64,000 nt of DNA, taken from the NCBI GenBank assembly GCA_040384665.1, contig JAZKIY010000065.1, positions 7,852 through 71,851 of the forward strand, in the 5' to 3' direction. Of this stretch, positions 8,778 to 16,697 are shown piece after piece. The DNA is from PCRC01 sp040384665 (lineage in GTDB: Bacteria; Pseudomonadota; Gammaproteobacteria; Burkholderiales; Burkholderiaceae_C). The position numbers and the translations under genes were made by a program. Each line of letters opens with the position of its first letter. Position 1 is the first letter of the stretch. The notes under the pieces are model-generated. The model saw nothing but the letters and a program-made list of their open reading frames with translations, was not told where the DNA came from and ran no database searches.

Positions 8778-9671
8778 TCAGCCCAGCAGGCGCTGCAGGG
8801 CTTCGCGGTACTTGGCCGCGGTGTTGGCAATCACCTCGGCCGGCAGCGTGGGCGCGGGCGGCGCCTTGTCCCACGGCTGCTGTTCCAGCCAGTCGCGCAG
8901 GAACTGCTTGTCGTAGCTCGGCGGGTTGCGGCCTTCGGCATGGGCTTTTTCATACGACTCTGCCGGCCAGTAGCGGGACGAATCGGGTGTCAGCACCTCG
9001 TCCATGAGCACCAGCGCGCCGTCTTTGTCCAGGCCGAACTCGAACTTGGTGTCGGCAATGATGATGCCCTTGGTGGCGGCAATCGCGCTGGCCGCCTTGT
9101 ACAGCGCGATGGAGATGTCGCGGATGCGGCCAGCCAGGTCGGCGCCGACCATCTCGACCGTCCGCTCGAAAGTGATGTTCTCGTCGTGCTCGCCCACCGC
9201 CGCCTTGGCGGCCGGGGTGTAAATGGGTTCGGGCAGCCTGGACGCGTTCTTCAGTCCCTCGGGCAACGGCACGCCACAGACCGAGCGGGTGTCCTGGTAC
9301 TCCTTCCAGCCGCTGCCGGCCAGGTAGCCACGCACCACGGCTTCCACCGGAATGGGCTGCAGGCGCTTCACCAGCATGGACCGGCCTTTGACCTGCGGCA
9401 CTTCGGCGGCTGTCACGGCACTTTCTGGCGCGTCGCCGGTGAGGTGATGGGTACAGATGTGGCCCAGCTGGTCGAACCAGAACAGCGCCATCTGCGTCAG
9501 CAGCTCGCCCTTGCCTGGAATGGGCTCGCCCATGATCACGTCGAACGCGCTGATGCGGTCGCTCGCCACCATCAGGATGCGGTCGTCGCCCACGGCGTAG
9601 TTGTCACGCACCTTGCCACGTGCGAGCAGCGGCAGCGAGGTGAGGGTGGAGGTGTGCAGTGGGTGGCTCAT
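8778..9671 (-). CDS. purC: Phosphoribosylaminoimidazole-succinocarboxamide (SAICAR) synthase
   Basis: Joins CAIR and aspartate using ATP, the step after PurE. It has 297 residues. The N-terminal half carries KVRDNYAVGDDRILMVASDRISAFDV, the nucleotide-binding part of this family, and later LVKRLQPIPVEAVVRGYLAGSGWKEY and the DEVLTPDSSRYW motif. The start at 9671 gives the usual N-terminus. It is separated from purE by two plus-strand genes; in many Burkholderiales purC directly precedes purE. Divergent from pfkA with a 62-nt gap. Confidence 0.96.
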   Translation of the reverse strand: MSHPLHTSTLTSLPLLARGKVRDNYAVGDDRILMVASDRISAFDVIMGEPIPGKGELLTQMALFWFDQLGHICTHHLTGDAPESAVTAAEVPQVKGRSMLVKRLQPIPVEAVVRGYLAGSGWKEYQDTRSVCGVPLPEGLKNASRLPEPIYTPAAKAAVGEHDENITFERTVEMVGADLAGRIRDISIALYKAASAIAATKGIIIADTKFEFGLDKDGALVLMDEVLTPDSSRYWPAESYEKAHAEGRNPPSYDKQFLRDWLEQQPWDKAPPAPTLPAEVIANTAAKYREALQRLLG

Positions 9672-9733
9672 GCGGCGTACAAGGCTGAAATCAACAACCC
9701 TGAATCATCGCATGGCGCCGCTACACTGCCCCG

Positions 9734-10705
9734 ATGCGCAAAATCGGCATCCTCACCAGCGGCGGCGACGCACCCGGCATGAACGCGGCCATCCGCGCGG
9801 CCACCCGTGCCGCGCTGGCGCAGGGTTGGGAGATTTTTGGCGTGCGCAATGGCTACGCCGGGCTGATCAGCGATACGCTGCAGCCGCTGGGCGCACGCGA
9901 GGTGGGCGGCATCATCCAGCACGGCGGCACGGTGCTGGGCAGCGCCCGCAGTGCCGAATTCCGCACCGAAGCCGGCCGCACCAAAGCCCTCCGCAACCTG
10001 GCGCAGCGCGGCATCGACGCGCTGGTGGTGGTGGGCGGCAACGGTTCGCAGACCGGCTCGCACGCGCTGGCGCAAGCCGGTTTTGCGGTGGTGGGCGTGG
10101 CCTCCACCATCGACAACGACATTGTGGGCACCGACACCACCATTGGCGTGGACACGGCGGTGAACGTCACGCTGGAAGCCATCGACCGGCTGCGCACCAC
10201 CGGCTCGTCACACCAACGCGCGTTTCTGGTCGAGACCATGGGCCGGCACTGCGGCCACATCGCGCTGATGGCCGGCATCGCCGGCGGCGCAGAGGTGATT
10301 GCCATCCCCGAATTCGACATCGAGCCCCACGAGGTGGCCGAACGCCTGCGCGCCGCCTACCAGCGCGGCAAGACCCACGCCATCGTGGTGGTGGCCGAAG
10401 GCGCGAAACACAACGCACAGGCCATGGTGCAGCACTTTGCCGAACACCGCGACGCGATTGGTTTTGAGCTGCGCCTCACCACGCTGGGCCACATGGTGCG
10501 CGGCGGCATCCCCACCGCGGCCGACCGGGTGCTCGCCACGCGGTTGGGCGCAGCGGCGGTGGCGCAGCTGGCACAAGGCACCCACGGCGTGCTGGTGGGC
10601 ACCCGCGGACTGGACATAACCACCACACCGCTGGCCGACGTGGCTGGCCAGACCAAGCCGGTGGATGTGAAGCTGCTGGAACTGGCGCGGGTGCTGGCGC
10701 AGTAG
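9734..10705 (+). CDS. pfkA: 6-phosphofructokinase, PfkA family, with Asp103 changed to Asn
   Basis: Phosphorylates fructose 6-phosphate in glycolysis. The 323 residues align well with E. coli PfkA numbering: GGDAPGMN at the nucleotide loop, STIDND with the catalytic Asp at 127, MGRHCGH for the substrate site, and LGHMVRGG. The motif that is GGDGS in ATP-dependent enzymes is GGNGS here (residues 101-105): Gly104, linked to ATP use, is kept, but the Mg-binding Asp103 is Asn. The donor is probably still ATP, though this is unproven. Many betaproteobacteria lack this enzyme; here it lies close to fba, pyk and pgk but on the opposite strand, which suggests a later insertion. Confidence 0.85.
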   Translation: MRKIGILTSGGDAPGMNAAIRAATRAALAQGWEIFGVRNGYAGLISDTLQPLGAREVGGIIQHGGTVLGSARSAEFRTEAGRTKALRNLAQRGIDALVVVGGNGSQTGSHALAQAGFAVVGVASTIDNDIVGTDTTIGVDTAVNVTLEAIDRLRTTGSSHQRAFLVETMGRHCGHIALMAGIAGGAEVIAIPEFDIEPHEVAERLRAAYQRGKTHAIVVVAEGAKHNAQAMVQHFAEHRDAIGFELRLTTLGHMVRGGIPTAADRVLATRLGAAAVAQLAQGTHGVLVGTRGLDITTTPLADVAGQTKPVDVKLLELARVLAQ

Positions 10706-10712
10706 CACGCAT

Positions 10713-11177
10713 TCACGCTGCCGTCGGCAGCCGGGCCTCGCGGCGCTTCACCAACGCACGGACCATGATGGCCACCACCAACGCGTTGGCGACCAACACC
10801 GCCGCCCGCAACGCGGTGGGGCGGTGCAAGAACTCGAAGACCTCAATCGGCAGGTAGATGCCCCCGCTGCCTGCGGCCAGCCACTCGGCCCAGGGGCGTT
10901 CTTTCAGCAGGCCATAGGCTTCCACCAGCCGCACCGTGGAATAGGCCGCCGCCCCCAGCGCCAGCAGCAGCAACCGCGAATCCTGCAGATGGCTTGCGGC
11001 ATCGAGAAAGATCTGCGGGTATTTGGCGGCCGGGTTGAGGTGCAGGTGCGCCAGCAACCGTGTCGCCAGGGCCACCACGTCCTTGTGCAGCAGCGACAAC
11101 AGGCCCGTGGCCGCCACCAGAACCAGCACGCCCTTGAAAGCTTCAAAAAGGGCGATGAGACGGACGGCGCGGTTCAC
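10713..11177 (-). CDS. DUF2127 family membrane protein
   Basis: A 154-residue inner-membrane protein with about four hydrophobic segments (near residues 8-28, 68-83, 100-115 and 125-143). The opening AVRLIALFEAFKGVLVLVAATGLL and the segment VRLVEAYGLLKERPWAEWLA are typical of DUF2127 proteins, whose function is unknown. It starts at a 4-nt overlap (11174-11177) with the stop of the GFA gene, so both are probably translated from one message. It converges on pfkA with a 7-nt gap. Confidence 0.8.
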   Translation of the reverse strand: MNRAVRLIALFEAFKGVLVLVAATGLLSLLHKDVVALATRLLAHLHLNPAAKYPQIFLDAASHLQDSRLLLLALGAAAYSTVRLVEAYGLLKERPWAEWLAAGSGGIYLPIEVFEFLHRPTALRAAVLVANALVVAIMVRALVKRREARLPTAA

Positions 11178-11521
11178 ATGGAGCGGCCATCGAACTGCGT
11201 CACAGGCACCGCGGCGGGATCGACACCCTCCAGACAGCGGATGTTGATCGCAGCCATGCGGTTGCCCTTGGGGTCAACGCCCTCGCCATACGGGTGAATC
11301 CCACAGGTGGCGCAGAACCGGTGCTGGACCACGTGCTTGTTGAACAGGTAGGTGCCGGCGTTGTCATCCGGGGTGAGCAGGTGCAGGGTGTCGCGCGGCA
11401 CAAACCACATGAGTGCCCCTTTTCTCTGGCATATCGAGCAGTTGCACGACATCACACCGCTGATCTCACCCTCTACCGTGAATGCCACCTTGCCGCAGTG
11501 GCAGCTTCCCTTGTATTGCAT
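11174..11521 (-). CDS. GFA (CENP-V/GFA) family zinc protein
   Basis: A 115-residue Mss4-like fold protein. The zinc ligand pattern is complete: CHCG near the N-terminus, then CNCSIC about 20 residues later, and FCATCG in the C-terminal half. The family is named after a glutathione-dependent formaldehyde-activating enzyme, but most members have no proven activity, and assigning formaldehyde chemistry here would be a guess. The gene overlaps DUF2127 by 4 nt. The true formaldehyde pathway genes are elsewhere (adhC-fghA, 37.5-39.5 kb). Confidence 0.85.
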   Translation of the reverse strand: MQYKGSCHCGKVAFTVEGEISGVMSCNCSICQRKGALMWFVPRDTLHLLTPDDNAGTYLFNKHVVQHRFCATCGIHPYGEGVDPKGNRMAAINIRCLEGVDPAAVPVTQFDGRSM

Positions 11522-11596
11522 GTGTCGGCTCCATGTTCCGTGGCTGAAGCAGCGACTGTACCCATGGATGGGGAGGATGCCAACCTGGCAAAAGGG

Positions 11597-12010
11597 CTAG
11601 GCCACCGCTTCCCGAAACTGCACGACATTGCCTTCCGGGTCGTAACCGTCACAGGCACGGAAGCCCCTCGCCTCCCACTCTTTGGATGTCGGTGACAAGC
11701 CACCGCCGAGCGCTGGCGCCATGGCCCTTGCCGCCGCGAGGCTGGCCACCGGAAAGACCAGCTTCACCGGCACCGCCTCGCGCAGTTGTGGCGGTGAGGT
11801 GATGCTGATCGATGCAGCGATCTTTTGGGGAATGCCGTGCAGCACCAACTGAAAATGTGGCCGTTCCAGCACGATGTGGTCACTCTCGGTGGCAACCACC
11901 ACCAGCCCCACAACACCTTCGTAGAAACGTGCGACGCGCGGCAGGTCTTTGGCGAACAGGACGGCGCCGGGTTGGGGCAGGTTCGGTGTGTTCATTTCTG
12001 ATTGGGCCAT
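11597..12010 (-). CDS. VOC (glyoxalase/bleomycin-resistance) family protein
   Basis: A 137-residue single VOC-fold protein: GAVLFAKDLPRVARFYEGVVGL at the N-terminus and the C-terminal GYDPEGNVVQFREAVA segment define the beta-alpha-beta-beta-beta module. Some metal-ligand positions typical of glyoxalase I are not obvious, so the substrate is unknown. A second in-frame ATG at residue 6 is an equally good start, and neither has a clear ribosome site. It is followed by GFA and DUF2127 on the same strand. Confidence 0.75.
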   Translation of the reverse strand: MAQSEMNTPNLPQPGAVLFAKDLPRVARFYEGVVGLVVVATESDHIVLERPHFQLVLHGIPQKIAASISITSPPQLREAVPVKLVFPVASLAAARAMAPALGGGLSPTSKEWEARGFRACDGYDPEGNVVQFREAVA

Positions 12011-12074
12011 GGCTCAAAAGGAAGTTGGCATCTGTCCCCAATTTTTCTGCGGGGCGGGTCCCGGTGCAACGGGT

Positions 12075-12464
12075 CTAGCCCTTCTGCCGTGCATAGCTCA
12101 CCGTCAGGATTTCCCACTGGTGCCCGTCGGGCTCATTCCAATAGAGCATGCGGCCGCCATGGTCGGTGTTGACCCGCCGATCAATAGGACCGCGCACGCT
12201 GCTGCGGTAGGGAATGGCGGCGGCCTGAATGCGGCCAAGCACGCCGTCGAACACGGTTTCACTCACCCGAAAGCAGAAATGGTAAACCGGAAAATCTTCG
12301 TCCGTCTCAATGAAGTCCAGCGTCAACCCCTCGTTCACGTACACCGCAAAAAATGGCCCTGCCTGCGCCGGCCCACAGGGCACATCGAGCAGTTCCGCCA
12401 GGCGTCTGGCTGAAGCGGCCGCGGTGCGGGACGGCACAATGGTGTGGTCAAGTTGAATGGTCAT
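12075..12464 (-). CDS. VOC (glyoxalase/bleomycin-resistance) family protein
   Basis: A 129-residue VOC-fold protein, distinct from its neighbour. The start at 12464 (MTIQLDHTIVPS) gives a clean VOC N-terminus; the open frame extends further upstream with no family similarity. The segment DFPVYHFCFRVSETVFDGVLGR and the C-terminal MLYWNEPDGHQWEILTVSY are typical, with His in the first strand (LDHT) and the Glu of WEILT as likely metal ligands. Substrate unknown. Confidence 0.75.
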   Translation of the reverse strand: MTIQLDHTIVPSRTAAASARRLAELLDVPCGPAQAGPFFAVYVNEGLTLDFIETDEDFPVYHFCFRVSETVFDGVLGRIQAAAIPYRSSVRGPIDRRVNTDHGGRMLYWNEPDGHQWEILTVSYARQKG

Positions 12465-12567
12465 GCTGGGATGCCGGGTGTGCCCTGAGTTCTCCTGGTC
12501 AGGCATGCACCGGCGATGGCTGAACCACCTTCCGCGTCAGCCGCCGCTTCAAACCCAGCGCCGGCTT

Positions 12568-13059
12568 TTATTCAGCAGATAAGGCTGCGGATCGTTCTTC
12601 ATTGGCTACAAAGCGGATGTGCCTGCAAAGACCAGCGTAATAAACCACTACCAACAATAAAGTGATTGCCGTGTCTAGATAGCTTCCTTTTTCTTCTATC
12701 GGTATTCCAAGCAGTGCCGCAAGAACGTAACCGATCAAGATCACTGGCACGAGTAGAACTAAGACCCGCATCAGACACACCCATCCTATGGACATATACC
12801 GCTCCAAAAATGAATGCCCCGCTGCGCCACCGTTCGATCTGTAGGCCAACACCGTACCGAGCGCGGTACTGCTTATCATGACCACTGAAACCACCTTCCC
12901 CCAAAGGGTGGTGTCCTCGGAGACGAAGCGAAATTCAAGCAGTACCGAAGTCGCCATAGCGCCACAAAATAAATACCAGAAGCGCGTCTGCTCAGTCAGC
13001 GTTCTGGCAATCAGCTCGGCTCTAAGTTTTTTGATGTTCCACCAATACATGGCACACAA
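12568..13059 (-). CDS. Hypothetical multi-pass membrane protein, AT-richer than neighbours
   Basis: A 163-residue protein I do not recognise. Four hydrophobic stretches are visible (about residues 27-45, 56-72, 92-115 and 130-148), so it is probably an inner-membrane protein with a short cytoplasmic tail. Base composition and codon choice differ visibly from the flanking genes (many A/T third positions), suggesting recent transfer. An internal ATG three codons in is an alternative start. It stands between the VOC genes and fba, in a stretch that interrupts the fba-purC order common in related genomes. Confidence 0.6.
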   Translation of the reverse strand: MCAMYWWNIKKLRAELIARTLTEQTRFWYLFCGAMATSVLLEFRFVSEDTTLWGKVVSVVMISSTALGTVLAYRSNGGAAGHSFLERYMSIGWVCLMRVLVLLVPVILIGYVLAALLGIPIEEKGSYLDTAITLLLVVVYYAGLCRHIRFVANEERSAALSAE

Positions 13060-13113
13060 CCCTGGCTGTTGATTTGCAATAGGTTATTCCCACCGGAAAG
13101 GGGAAGCGCCCAC

Positions 13114-14178
13114 TCAGTTCACCACCTGCGCCAACTCCCCTTTGGCGTACTGCCCAGCCACCACCTGCAGGCTGTGGCCCTTGATCTTGGCGCCCTGGCC
13201 TTCGCAACCGAACTCGATGTAGCGCTGCTTGCAGATGGCCTTGGCGGCTTCGCGGGCGGGCTTGAGCCATTCGCGGGCATCGAACTTGTCGGGGTTCTCA
13301 AACAGGAACTTGCGCACCGCGCCGGTCATGGCCATGCGGATGTCGGTGTCGATGTTGATCTTGCGCACGCCATAGCGGATGGCTTCCTGAATCTCCTTGA
13401 CCGGCACGCCGTAGGTCTGCTTCATCTTGCCGCCGTACTGGTTGATGATGTCCAGCAGGTCCTGCGGCACGCTGGAGCTGCCGTGCATCACCAGGTGGGT
13501 GTTGGGAATGCGCTTGTTGATTTCCTTCACGCGGGAAATCGCCAGGATGTCGCCGGTGGGCGGGCGGCTGAACTTGTAGGCGCCGTGGCTGGTGCCAATG
13601 GCGATGGCCAGCGCGTCGAGCTGGGTGGCCTTGACGAACTGGGCGGCCTCTTCGGGGTCGGTCAGCATCTGGCTGTGGTCCAGCTTGCCTTCGGCGCCAA
13701 CGCCGTCTTCTTCGCCCGCCTCGCCGGTTTCCAGGTTGCCCAGGCAGCCGAGCTCACCTTCCACGGTGACGCCAACCTTGTGCGCCATGTCCACGACCTT
13801 GCGTGTCACGTCCACGTTGTAGGCAAAGTCGGCCGGGGTCTTGCCGTCTTCGCGCAGCGAGCCGTCCATCATCACCGAGCCGAAGCCCAGCTGAATCGCA
13901 CCTTCGCAGATCTTGGGGCTGGTGCCGTGGTCCTGGTGCATCACCAGCGGAATGTGCGGGTAGGCCTCGCAGGCGGCCTGGATCAGGTGCTTGATGAAGG
14001 ACTCGCCAGCGTATTTGCGGGCGCCGGCGCTGGCCTGCAGGATGACCGGTGAACCCACCTCGTCGGCTGCGGCCATCACGGCCTGCACCTGTTCCAGGTT
14101 GTTGACGTTAAACGCTGGAATGCCGTAGCCGTTCGCGGCGGCGTGGTCCAGCAGCTCGCGCATCGAGACGAGTGCCAT
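13114..14178 (-). CDS. fba: Fructose-bisphosphate aldolase, class II
   Basis: Zinc-dependent aldolase that splits fructose 1,6-bisphosphate, working in glycolysis, gluconeogenesis and, in some relatives, the Calvin cycle. At 354 residues it belongs to the long 'Calvin cycle' subtype. Key features: MHQDHGTS with zinc-ligand His and the catalytic-site Asp, VEGELG, GTSHGAYKF, VMHGSSSVP and KINIDTDIRMA. Start and length are standard. It lies downstream of pgk and pyk on the same strand, separated from pyk by one hydrolase gene. Confidence 0.95.
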   Translation of the reverse strand: MALVSMRELLDHAAANGYGIPAFNVNNLEQVQAVMAAADEVGSPVILQASAGARKYAGESFIKHLIQAACEAYPHIPLVMHQDHGTSPKICEGAIQLGFGSVMMDGSLREDGKTPADFAYNVDVTRKVVDMAHKVGVTVEGELGCLGNLETGEAGEEDGVGAEGKLDHSQMLTDPEEAAQFVKATQLDALAIAIGTSHGAYKFSRPPTGDILAISRVKEINKRIPNTHLVMHGSSSVPQDLLDIINQYGGKMKQTYGVPVKEIQEAIRYGVRKINIDTDIRMAMTGAVRKFLFENPDKFDAREWLKPAREAAKAICKQRYIEFGCEGQGAKIKGHSLQVVAGQYAKGELAQVVN

Positions 14179-14258
14179 GGGTAAATCCTCAGGGGGTGGG
14201 TGGTAACCCGGTTGTAACTGCCCCGGATTTTACCCGTGCCGACATTGGCACGGCGCGT

Positions 14259-15146
14259 TCAGGCGGCCTTGTTGGCTTTGACGAACTCGGCCACCCGGTC
14301 CAGTACCGGCGCCAGCAGGCGCAGTGGCTTGGCCAGCGAGCCGATGATGGTGACGTGGCTGACGCCATCGAAAATTTCGGTCTGAACCGGCACGCCCGCG
14401 TCGCGCAGTTTTTTCGACAGGCCTTCGGTGTTGCGCACCGGGTTCACCAGCGTGTCGTTGCGGGCGGCCAGCAGCAGGGTTCGGGGCGCGGCCTTGCTGG
14501 CGTGCAACAGCGGCTGGCTGTCGGGCGGTGTGTTGGGCCAGCTGAAGGCCACCTGCACATCGGGATTGACGATGGGCAGGAAATCGTAGGGGCCGGCAAT
14601 GCCGATGAAGCCTGCCAGCTGCTCGGGCCGCATGCCCACCGCCCCCAGCCAGCGCGGGTCCAGCGCCACCATGGCGGCGTTGTAGCCGCCGGCGCTGTGG
14701 CCCATCACAAAGAGTTTTTTCGGGTCGGCGCCAAAGCGTTTGGCGTTGTCGGCCACCCATTTCACCGCCAGCGCGCTGTCCTGCAGGAACACCGGGTAGC
14801 GCACCTCGGGGCTGAGCCGGTAGTCGGCAATCAGCGTGACGATGCCGCGCGAGGCCAGTGCTTCACCGGCAAACAAATAGTCGGCCCGGTCGCCCGTGGT
14901 CCAGCTGCCGCCGTAGAAAAACACCACCACCGGTGCGTCGGGCACCGGCGGGTTGGGCTGGTAGACGTCGATTTTCTGCCGGGCGTTCGGGCCGTAGGCC
15001 TGGTCGCTGGTGAGGGTATAGGTGCTGCTGGGCGCCAGCGCGTTGATGATGCGCAGCGGCGAGCAGGCTTGCAGCAGCGGGGTGAAGGCGGCGGCCAGCA
15101 GGCCAAACAGACCGGCGCGGCGCATGGGGGAAGGTTCTTTGGACAC
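14259..15146 (-). CDS. Lipoprotein alpha/beta hydrolase (BD-FAE/esterase-like)
   Basis: A 295-residue hydrolase. The lipobox LQAC after a short hydrophobic signal indicates export and lipid anchoring. The oxyanion-region FFYGGSWTTGD and nucleophile elbow GHSAGG mark the carboxylesterase/feruloyl-esterase-like branch. The catalytic acid and His are likely in AARNDTLVNP and DGVSHVTI. It lies between pyk (33 nt upstream) and fba on the same strand, so it may be read with them, but nothing links it to glycolysis. Substrate unknown. Confidence 0.8.
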   Translation of the reverse strand: MSKEPSPMRRAGLFGLLAAAFTPLLQACSPLRIINALAPSSTYTLTSDQAYGPNARQKIDVYQPNPPVPDAPVVVFFYGGSWTTGDRADYLFAGEALASRGIVTLIADYRLSPEVRYPVFLQDSALAVKWVADNAKRFGADPKKLFVMGHSAGGYNAAMVALDPRWLGAVGMRPEQLAGFIGIAGPYDFLPIVNPDVQVAFSWPNTPPDSQPLLHASKAAPRTLLLAARNDTLVNPVRNTEGLSKKLRDAGVPVQTEIFDGVSHVTIIGSLAKPLRLLAPVLDRVAEFVKANKAA

Positions 15147-15179
15147 GGACTGACTTACGTGGGAGGCGCCATTGCGGAT

Positions 15180-16610
15180 TCAACCGACGCGGCACACTTT
15201 CAGCATGTTGGTGCCGCCAGGTGAGCCCATGGGTTCGCCGCAGGTGATGGCGTAGACATCACCAGTCTGCACGATGTTGCGGCTTTTCAGGTGGGCTTCG
15301 GCGTCGGCCAGCGCGGTGTCGCGGTCGACGCTGGTGTCCATCAGCAGCGGACGCACGTTGCGGTACAGCGCCATCTTGCGCTGCGTGGCAATTTTTGGCG
15401 TGAGCGCATAAATCGGCACGTGGATGCGGTGGCGGCTCATCCACAGCGGGGTGGAGCCGGAGTCGGTCAGCGCGACGATGGCCTTGGCACCCAGATGGTG
15501 GGCTGTGAACAGCGCGCCCATCGCAATCGACTGGTCGATGCGGCCAAAGGTCATGCCGGTGAAGTCGGCGTCGAGCCGCACGTCTTCGGCTTTTTCGGCC
15601 TCCACACAGATGTTGGCCATCTCGATGATGGTTTCCAGCGGGTACCTGCCGGCGGCGGTTTCGGCGCTCAGCATCACCGCGTCGGTGCCGTCCAGCACCG
15701 CGTTGGCCACGTCGCTCACCTCGGCCCGGGTGGGCACCGGGTTGGTGATCATGCTTTCCATCATTTGCGTGGCGGTGATGACGACCTTGTCGTGCTCGCG
15801 CGCCAGGCGGATCATGCGTTTTTGCAGCGCCGGCACGGTGGCATTGCCGACCTCGACCGCGAGGTCACCACGGGCCACCATGATGCCGTCGCTGGCCAGC
15901 AAAATCTCAACCAGCCTGGGAATCGCCTCGGCCCGCTCGATCTTGGCGATCAGCCCCGGCTTGTGGCCGAACTCGGCCGCCGCCACGTTGCACAGCTGGC
16001 GCGCCAACTCCATGTCGGTGGCGTTCTTGGGGAAACTCACCGCCACGTAGTCGGCCTGGAAACGCATCGCGGTGCGGATGTCGTCCATGTCTTTGGCGGT
16101 CAGCGCTGGCGCGGTGAGGCCGCCACCCTGCTTGTTGATGCCCTTGTTGTTGGACAGCTCGCCGCCGAGCTTGACCGTGGTGTGCACCTGCTCGCCCTTG
16201 ACGGCGTCCACCGTCAGCACGATCAGCCCGTCGTTGAGCAGCAGGCTGTCGCCGGCCTTCACATCGCGTGGCAGCTCTTTGTAGTCGAGGCCAACGCCGC
16301 TCAAGTCGCCCAGCACGGTGCGCGAGGCATCGAGTACAAACTTCGCACCCGGCACCAGCATGACCTTGCCTTCGGCGAACTTGCCGACGCGGATTTTCGG
16401 GCCCTGCAGGTCGGCCATGATGGCCACTTCGCGGCCCGCGCGCTGCGCCGCTTCACGCACCAGGCGGGCGCGGTCGATGTGGTCTTGCGCCACGCCATGG
16501 CTGAAGTTGAGCCGCACCACGTTGACGCCCGCCCGGATCATCTGCTCCAGCAACGCCGGGTCGCTGGAGGCGGGGCCGAGGGTGGCAACAATCTTGGTGG
16601 CGCGGCGCAT
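15180..16610 (-). CDS. pyk: Pyruvate kinase
   Basis: Makes pyruvate and ATP from phosphoenolpyruvate. The start at 16610 (MRRATKIVATLGPASSDP) gives 476 residues, the usual length; an ATG 11 codons upstream adds sequence with no family similarity. Signatures include NFSHG, MADLQGPKIRVG, the active-site run KIERAEAIPRLVEIL, MVARGDLAVEVG and ATQMMESMI, and SAETAAGRYP. It follows pgk on the same strand, separated by 87 nt. Confidence 0.95.
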   Translation of the reverse strand: MRRATKIVATLGPASSDPALLEQMIRAGVNVVRLNFSHGVAQDHIDRARLVREAAQRAGREVAIMADLQGPKIRVGKFAEGKVMLVPGAKFVLDASRTVLGDLSGVGLDYKELPRDVKAGDSLLLNDGLIVLTVDAVKGEQVHTTVKLGGELSNNKGINKQGGGLTAPALTAKDMDDIRTAMRFQADYVAVSFPKNATDMELARQLCNVAAAEFGHKPGLIAKIERAEAIPRLVEILLASDGIMVARGDLAVEVGNATVPALQKRMIRLAREHDKVVITATQMMESMITNPVPTRAEVSDVANAVLDGTDAVMLSAETAAGRYPLETIIEMANICVEAEKAEDVRLDADFTGMTFGRIDQSIAMGALFTAHHLGAKAIVALTDSGSTPLWMSRHRIHVPIYALTPKIATQRKMALYRNVRPLLMDTSVDRDTALADAEAHLKSRNIVQTGDVYAITCGEPMGSPGGTNMLKVCRVG

Positions 16611-16697
16611 GGTGGGCTTTCTGGGGTCAGTGGCGGGCAGCACAAAGGCCTGTGCTGTAACCAGGTTTCATTTTCTCATGCACCGGTTACAGCGCAG

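Noticed and set aside
11174..11521. Calling the GFA protein a formaldehyde-activating enzyme working with adhC-fghA
   Set aside because: Only the zinc fold is supported; it is 26 kb from adhC-fghA and the family's original function is doubtful for most members.
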